Shown here: piece after piece, positions 59,661 through 64,000 of the stretch | Position numbering within the stretch: the stretch's first letter is position 1 | How the letters are laid out: every line of letters begins with the position of its first letter | NCBI RefSeq assembly: GCF_015689175.1 | Contig: NZ_CP065047.1 | Coordinates: 2,170,001-2,234,000 of the forward strand | From: Mycobacterium kubicae | GTDB lineage: Bacteria; Actinomycetota; Actinomycetes; Mycobacteriales; Mycobacteriaceae | Reading direction: 5' to 3' | Length of the DNA stretch: 64,000 nt | Program-made: the position numbers and the translations under genes | The notes under the pieces: generated by a model | What the model saw: only the letters and a program-made list of their open reading frames with translations | Databases searched by the model: none | Told to the model about the DNA's origin: nothing

Positions 59661-59689
59661 AACCGGTCCGAGTTCGTCGCGGGCCGGTT
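59661..59689 (+). terminator. Stem-loop after lprF
   Basis: AACCGGTCCG (59661-59670) pairs with CGGGCCGGTT (59680-59689) across a nine-base loop, with one G-T pair. It starts 24 bases after the lprF stop. No T-run follows, as is common for hairpins in high-GC genomes, so termination is likely but unproven. Confidence 0.5.
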
Positions 59690-59761
59690 CCCGGGCCCGG
59701 TCCGCGTCGGGCCAGGAATGTATTGAGAAACCTCCAAGGCCTCACCAAGGCCGTGGCCCCA

Positions 59762-59778
59762 CTATCTGAGTCAGATAG
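59762..59778. promoter_or_regulatory. Perfect 17-base palindrome, probable operator
   Basis: CTATCTGAGTCAGATAG has two perfect eight-base arms around a central G. It lies 55 bases before the desaturase ATG and is AT-rich against a GC-rich background. Size and symmetry suit a TetR- or MarR-type regulator, none of which is encoded nearby. Confidence 0.6.
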
Positions 59779-59833
59779 CCGGAAAGCCCCGGCCCGAGCC
59801 CGATTTCGCCTGATCAGACCTGGAGGAACTGCG

Positions 59834-61300
59834 ATGACCAACGACCTTCCCGAAGTCCGGGAGCGTGCCGCCGGTCCGCGGCCCGCGCCTCCGCCGGGTG
59901 GGCCGCCGCTGTCGGATGTCTGGGTGTACAACGGACGGGCGTACGACCTGAGCGACTGGATCGCCAAGCACCCCGGCGGCGCCTTCTTCATCGGCCGCAC
60001 CAAGAACCGCGACATCACCGCCATCATTGCGGCCTACCACCGCGATCCGGCCAAGGTCGAGCGCCTCCTGGAAAGCCGATATGCGTTGGGCCGCGACGCA
60101 ACTCCGCGAGACATCCACCCCAAACACAACGCGCCGCCGTTCTTGTTCAAAGAGGACTTCAACAGCTGGCGCGACACCCCCCGGTACCGCTTCGACAACG
60201 ACAACGACCTGATGCACCGGGTCAAGCAGCGTCTCGAGGAACCGGCGCTCGCGACGCGGATTCGGCGCATGGACACGCTGTTCAACGTCGTCGTCGTGTT
60301 GCTGGCCATCGCCTACTTCGCAGTGCAGGGCGTGCGACTGGTCACACCGCACTGGATGCCGTTGTGGGCGTTCGTGACTGGGATGGTCCTGCTGCGCAGT
60401 TCGCTGGTCGGGTACGGCCACTACGCTTTGCACCGCGCGCAACGGGGCATGAACCGATTCTTCGCCAACGCCTTTGATCTCAACTATGTGGCGCTTTCGT
60501 TGGTGGTCGCCGACGGACATACTCTGCTGCATCACCCGTATACGCAAAGCGACGTCGATATCAAGAAGAACGTCTTCACGATGATGATGCGGCTGCCCCG
60601 GCTGTACCGGGTCCCCGTTCACACGCTGCACAAGTTCGGACACCTGCTCAGCGGCATGGCCTTTCGCGTCGCCGACGTGTGGAACATGACACGCAAGGTC
60701 GGTGTGGAAGAAGGCTATGGTAGTTGGCGCAACGCGCTCCCGCACTTCCTCGGGTCATCGGCGGTCCGGCTCCTTCTGGTCGGTGAGCTGGTGATCTTCC
60801 TGGCCGCCGGCGACTTCTGGGCCTGGGCGCTGCAATTCGTCGCCACCCTGTGGGTCAGCACTTTTCTGGTGGTGGCCAGCCACGAGTTCGAAGACGAACA
60901 CGAACCCGAATTGGCCGGTGAAGACTGGGGCGTCGACCAAGTGGTCCACGCCAACGACCTCAAAGTGGTGGGGAATCGCTACCTCGACTGCTTCCTGTCG
61001 GCCGGCCTGAGCTCACACCGCGTCCATCACGTGCTGCCGTTCCAGCGCAGCGGGTTCGCCAACATCGTCACCGAGGACGTGCTGCGCGAGGAGGCGGCGA
61101 AATCCGGTGTCGAGTGGCTGCCCGCGAAAAGCTTTCTCACCGACCGCTTGCCCAAACTGTGCCGCACCTACCTGTTGTCGCCGTCGCGACAGGCCAGAGA
61201 CCTCAACTGGGGCGTGGTGCGCGAGCACTTCTCGCCGACGGCGTGGAAGGCCAGCGCCGAATACGTGGCTTCGGGATTCGTCGGAATCGGGTCGGTATGA
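59834..61300 (+). CDS. Cytochrome b5-domain fatty acid desaturase/hydroxylase-like membrane protein (Rv1371-like)
   Basis: The 488-residue protein starts with a cytochrome b5-like domain whose heme histidines are probably His46 in KHPGG and His69. A membrane part of about four helices carries three histidine boxes: GHYALHRAQ, DGHTLLHHPYTQ and SSHRVHHVLP, which bind a di-iron centre. Such proteins desaturate or hydroxylate acyl chains using electrons from the fused b5. The ATG has GGAGG eight bases upstream. The stop overlaps the polyketide synthase start as ATGA. Confidence 0.9.
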   Translation: MTNDLPEVRERAAGPRPAPPPGGPPLSDVWVYNGRAYDLSDWIAKHPGGAFFIGRTKNRDITAIIAAYHRDPAKVERLLESRYALGRDATPRDIHPKHNAPPFLFKEDFNSWRDTPRYRFDNDNDLMHRVKQRLEEPALATRIRRMDTLFNVVVVLLAIAYFAVQGVRLVTPHWMPLWAFVTGMVLLRSSLVGYGHYALHRAQRGMNRFFANAFDLNYVALSLVVADGHTLLHHPYTQSDVDIKKNVFTMMMRLPRLYRVPVHTLHKFGHLLSGMAFRVADVWNMTRKVGVEEGYGSWRNALPHFLGSSAVRLLLVGELVIFLAAGDFWAWALQFVATLWVSTFLVVASHEFEDEHEPELAGEDWGVDQVVHANDLKVVGNRYLDCFLSAGLSSHRVHHVLPFQRSGFANIVTEDVLREEAAKSGVEWLPAKSFLTDRLPKLCRTYLLSPSRQARDLNWGVVREHFSPTAWKASAEYVASGFVGIGSV

Positions 61301-62478
61301 GCACCCCTACTGACGGCCACGCGGTACGCCCCGCCGACGAAGGACCGCACTACGACCTGACCCAGTTGCCGCCCGCGCCGCCCACCACGGTGGCGGTCAT
61401 CGAGAGCATCGCCACCGGTACGCCGCCGCGAGTTGTCGATCAGGCGCAGGCCGCTGGCCGTATCGCCACTTACTTCACCAATCCCGAACAGCGGCAACGC
61501 ATCACGCGGATATACCAGAACACACAGATAGCCACCCGGCAGATGGCGGTGGACCCAACCGGCCCCGACTTCGACGCCTTGCGAGCAAGTGTCGGGAGCA
61601 TCCGGGACCGGATGAACCTGTTCTACCAGCACGCGGTGCCGCTGGCGGTCGAGGTCAGCAGACGCGCCCTGGCCGGGGTACCCTACGGCGTCACCGACAT
61701 CGGCCTGCTGGTATTCGTCACCAGCACCGGTTTCATCGCGCCGGGTGTGGACGCGGCCATCGTCAAGCAACTCGGCCTATCCCGTTCGGTGTCGCGGGTG
61801 GTGGTCAACTTCATGGGATGCGCGGCCGCGATGAACGCCATTCGGGTGGCCAGCAATTACGTACGTTCCCACCCCGCGATGAAGGCGATGGTGGTGTGCC
61901 TCGAATTGAGCTCGGTCAACGCGGTTTTCGCCGACGACATCAACGACGTGGTCATCCACAGCCTGTTCGGTGACGGGTGCGGCGCGTTGGTCATCGGTGC
62001 CAGTCAGGTGCAGGAAAAGCTGGAGCCGGGCAAGGTGGTGATCCGCAGCAGCTTCTCACATCTGCTCGATGACGCCGAGGACGGCATTGTGCTCGGCGTC
62101 AACCACAACGGCATCACCTGCGAGTTGTCGCCGGATCTGCCTGACTACATTTACGACGGCGTCGATCCCGTGGTGTCAGCGATGTTGCACGACAACGGGT
62201 TACAGAAGTCCGACATCGACCTGTGGGCCGTGCACCCCGGCGGACCGCGGATCATCGAGCAATCGGTGCGTTCACTGGGGTTGGCGACCGAGCGGGCGGC
62301 GCACAGCTGGGAGGTGCTGGCCCGGTTCGGCAACATGCTGAGCGTCTCGCTGCTGTTCGTTCTGGAATCGATGGTGGCTCAAGCCGTTGCGGCCAGACCG
62401 CTTTCCACCGGGGTGGCGTTTGCGTTCGCACCCGGGGTCACCGTCGAAGGCATGCTGTTCGACATCGTGGGCGGGTGA
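61297..62478 (+). CDS. pks18: Type III polyketide synthase, Pks18-like
   Basis: The 393-residue chalcone synthase-type enzyme has the triad Cys175 (NFMGCAAA), His313 (VHPGGPRI) and Asn346 (RFGNMLS), at the same positions I recall for M. tuberculosis Pks18. Pks18 joins long-chain acyl-CoA starters with malonyl-CoA to give alkyl pyrones. The gene overlaps the desaturase gene and is six bases from the sulfotransferase gene, so the three act together in making a modified lipid polyketide. Confidence 0.93.
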   Translation: MSTPTDGHAVRPADEGPHYDLTQLPPAPPTTVAVIESIATGTPPRVVDQAQAAGRIATYFTNPEQRQRITRIYQNTQIATRQMAVDPTGPDFDALRASVGSIRDRMNLFYQHAVPLAVEVSRRALAGVPYGVTDIGLLVFVTSTGFIAPGVDAAIVKQLGLSRSVSRVVVNFMGCAAAMNAIRVASNYVRSHPAMKAMVVCLELSSVNAVFADDINDVVIHSLFGDGCGALVIGASQVQEKLEPGKVVIRSSFSHLLDDAEDGIVLGVNHNGITCELSPDLPDYIYDGVDPVVSAMLHDNGLQKSDIDLWAVHPGGPRIIEQSVRSLGLATERAAHSWEVLARFGNMLSVSLLFVLESMVAQAVAARPLSTGVAFAFAPGVTVEGMLFDIVGG

Positions 62479-62483
62479 GAGCG

Positions 62484-63434
62484 ATGAGTCGAGGCGCGAG
62501 CGCGGTGGCCGACCGGTTTGAGTACCGCTCGTGGATCAGCGACAACCGGCGCTGGGACGCGCTGGCGCTACGGGAGGGCGACATCGTCATCTCCGCGCCG
62601 TCCAAGTGCGGCGTGACCTGGACCCAGCGCCTGGTGTCGCTGCTGATCTTCGACGGGCCACGATTGCCGGGGCCGCTGTCGATCGTCTCGCCGTGGCTGG
62701 ACCGCACCGTGCGCCCGATCGAGGAAGTGGTCGCCGGCCTCGAGGCCCAGCGCCACCGCCGGTTCATCAAGACGCATACGCCGCTGGACGGGCTGGTTCT
62801 CGACGACCGCGTCACCTACCTCGGCGTCGGGCGCGATCCGCGTGATGCCGCGATGTCGGAATTGGCCCAGTGGGACAACATGAACCACTCGACGCTGAAC
62901 CGTTCGCTCGAAGCCGCGGGCGCACCGCGCGACCGCAGCCCGCACGAGGCGTTCCGGGACTGGCTGGAGGGCCCCATCGTCCCGCCGGACCGGCCGGGCT
63001 TTCTGCCGCCGGCCAAGCATATGGGCTCCCTGTCGAACATCCTGCACCACTTCTGGACGGTGTGGTCCCGACGCCACCAACCCAATGTGGCGATGTTCCA
63101 CTACCTGGACCTGCAGACCGACTTGGTCGGTGAGCTGGTACGGCTGGGACACGCCCTGGGCTACCAGCTGAGCCGCGAGCGCGCCGCCGAGCTCGCCGAA
63201 CACGCCCGACTCGACGAGATGCGTGCGCACGCTTCGGCTTTGGCCCCCGAAGCCACCGAAGGCATCTGGCGCAGCAACGAGCAGTTCTTCCGGGCCGGGA
63301 GCCGCGGCGAATGGCGACACTTCTTCGACGACGCGGTGTATCGGCGCTACTACGACCGGATCAACCAACTCGCCCCGCCCGATCTGCTCGCCTGGGCGCA
63401 CGAGGGACGTCAGGGCTGCGACCCGGCCGCATAG
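62484..63434 (+). CDS. PAPS-dependent sulfotransferase (Rv1373-like)
   Basis: The 316-residue protein has the PAPS-binding loop [12 protein letters not shown], the 3'-phosphate segment [11 protein letters not shown] and a catalytic His in KTHTPLDG. It should add sulfate to a hydroxyl of a lipid or glycolipid; Rv1373 acts on glycolipids in vitro as I recall. The ATG at 62484 is used; a GTG at 62475 overlapping the synthase stop would add three residues. It ends the desaturase-synthase-sulfotransferase operon. Confidence 0.9.
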   Translation: MSRGASAVADRFEYRSWISDNRRWDALALREGDIVISAPSKCGVTWTQRLVSLLIFDGPRLPGPLSIVSPWLDRTVRPIEEVVAGLEAQRHRRFIKTHTPLDGLVLDDRVTYLGVGRDPRDAAMSELAQWDNMNHSTLNRSLEAAGAPRDRSPHEAFRDWLEGPIVPPDRPGFLPPAKHMGSLSNILHHFWTVWSRRHQPNVAMFHYLDLQTDLVGELVRLGHALGYQLSRERAAELAEHARLDEMRAHASALAPEATEGIWRSNEQFFRAGSRGEWRHFFDDAVYRRYYDRINQLAPPDLLAWAHEGRQGCDPAA

Positions 63435-63533
63435 CACCCGCTACGCCGCTTCGGGGAAATCTCGTGACGGTTTCGGTTGAGCAAAGTTCGTGCAGCTAAC
63501 CGGCGATCTGAGGGCCGGTATCGCCTGTTCGGC

Positions 63534-63539
63534 TATAGT
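63534..63539 (+). promoter_or_regulatory. -10 element before the CBM2 gene
   Basis: TATAGT is a strong TAnnnT box ten bases before the ATG at 63550, so the leader should be only a few bases long. It lies in a 115-base gap after the sulfotransferase gene. Confidence 0.6.
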
Positions 63540-63549
63540 GTGGGCTCCT

Positions 63550-63978
63550 ATGACCGGACTGAACCGTTGCGAGAAGCGCTGGCGCACAGCACTTCACGTA
63601 GCTTTGTCGGCGTTCTTCGTCGCCGTCCTCGGACTCGGCACGCCCCCCCTTGCTCATGCGGCTGCGGCCACAGCGACGTTGTCGGTGACATCGACGTGGC
63701 AGACCGGCTTCATCGCCAACTTCTCCATCACGAACGCGAGCCTGGCGCCGCTCAGTGATTGGCGGCTCGAATTCGACATGCCGGCAGGACAATCCGTCCT
63801 GCACACGTGGAACAGCACCATTGCGCAATCCGGCACCCACTTCGTGCTCAGCCCGGCGAACTGGAATCGCATGATCGCACCCGGTGGGTCGGCCACCGGC
63901 GGTTTCCGGGGCGTGCTGAGCGGTACCTACACGCCACCGTCGAATTGCGTGCTCAACGGGCAATATCGGTGCAGCTAG
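63550..63978 (+). CDS. Secreted CBM2-type carbohydrate-binding protein (Rv1987-like)
   Basis: The 142-residue protein has a basic start, a signal peptide ending near AHA-AAAT and one family 2 carbohydrate-binding module with conserved Trp in TWQTGF, DWRLEF, HTWNS and NWNRMI and a Cys pair at the end (NCVLNGQYRC). CBM2 modules bind cellulose or chitin. There is no attached catalytic domain, so it is a lone binder. Length and sequence match my memory of Rv1987. In M. tuberculosis that gene is elsewhere, so its position here is a rearrangement. It may bind plant or fungal polysaccharide or host glycans. Confidence 0.88.
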   Translation: MTGLNRCEKRWRTALHVALSAFFVAVLGLGTPPLAHAAAATATLSVTSTWQTGFIANFSITNASLAPLSDWRLEFDMPAGQSVLHTWNSTIAQSGTHFVLSPANWNRMIAPGGSATGGFRGVLSGTYTPPSNCVLNGQYRCS

Positions 63979-64000
63979 AGGCCGGGCTGCTCTCCGGTCT

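Overview
The window is a stretch of high-GC chromosome from a slow-growing-type Mycobacterium outside the M. tuberculosis complex. It carries mycobacterial marker genes (a LprF-type lipoprotein, a Pks18-type type III polyketide synthase, a 13E12-family HNH protein, a Rel protein of the M. tuberculosis type). Start codons are often GTG or TTG, overlaps of the ATGA/GTGA type are common, and several genes appear leaderless. Comparisons with M. tuberculosis H37Rv below are from memory and were not computed. No tRNA, rRNA, CRISPR array, insertion sequence or prophage was recognised.

Bases 1-10,250 hold the end of secF, a peptide-type ABC lipoprotein, apt, relA, a transmembrane Ser/Thr kinase with an extracytoplasmic cyclophilin domain, its cyclophilin paralogue ppiB, a metallo-hydrolase and hisS. 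The kinase-cyclophilin fusion lies between relA and ppiB, which I recall as adjacent in M. tuberculosis. Bases 10,164-31,136 follow the old order Rv2578c to Rv2567 and then Rv2560, with extra genes inserted: a membrane protein, a 13E12/HNH protein, a three-gene XRE-cupin/aldolase/DapA-like unit, a deazaflavin-type reductase and an alpha/beta hydrolase. The HNH gene and the radical SAM gene each carry a perfect LexA box beside a RecA-NDp/PafBC-type promoter.

Bases 31,295-49,680 hold rarA, small alpha-beta-barrel proteins, alaS-ruvX-mltG-aroE, a prepilin peptidase, aroC-aroK-aroB-aroQ, pepQ-efp-nusB and a large PLP-dependent decarboxylase. This is translation, cell-wall and shikimate housekeeping in near-continuous operons.

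Bases 49,892-56,577 form a tightly coupled six-gene operon: GntR regulator, two-cluster ferredoxin, NitT/TauT-type ABC importer (binding protein, permease, ATPase) and an AprA/fumarate-reductase-like flavoprotein with a C-terminal HEAT-repeat tail. Together they look like an import-plus-redox system for an unidentified small anion or organosulfur compound. It is the best candidate here for an undescribed system. After it the gene order jumps to the Rv1367c-Rv1373 block: beta-lactamase-like protein, LprF, a cytochrome b5-desaturase, a type III polyketide synthase and a sulfotransferase. The last three form an operon that probably makes a modified, possibly sulfated, polyketide lipid. The window ends with a secreted CBM2 protein like Rv1987.
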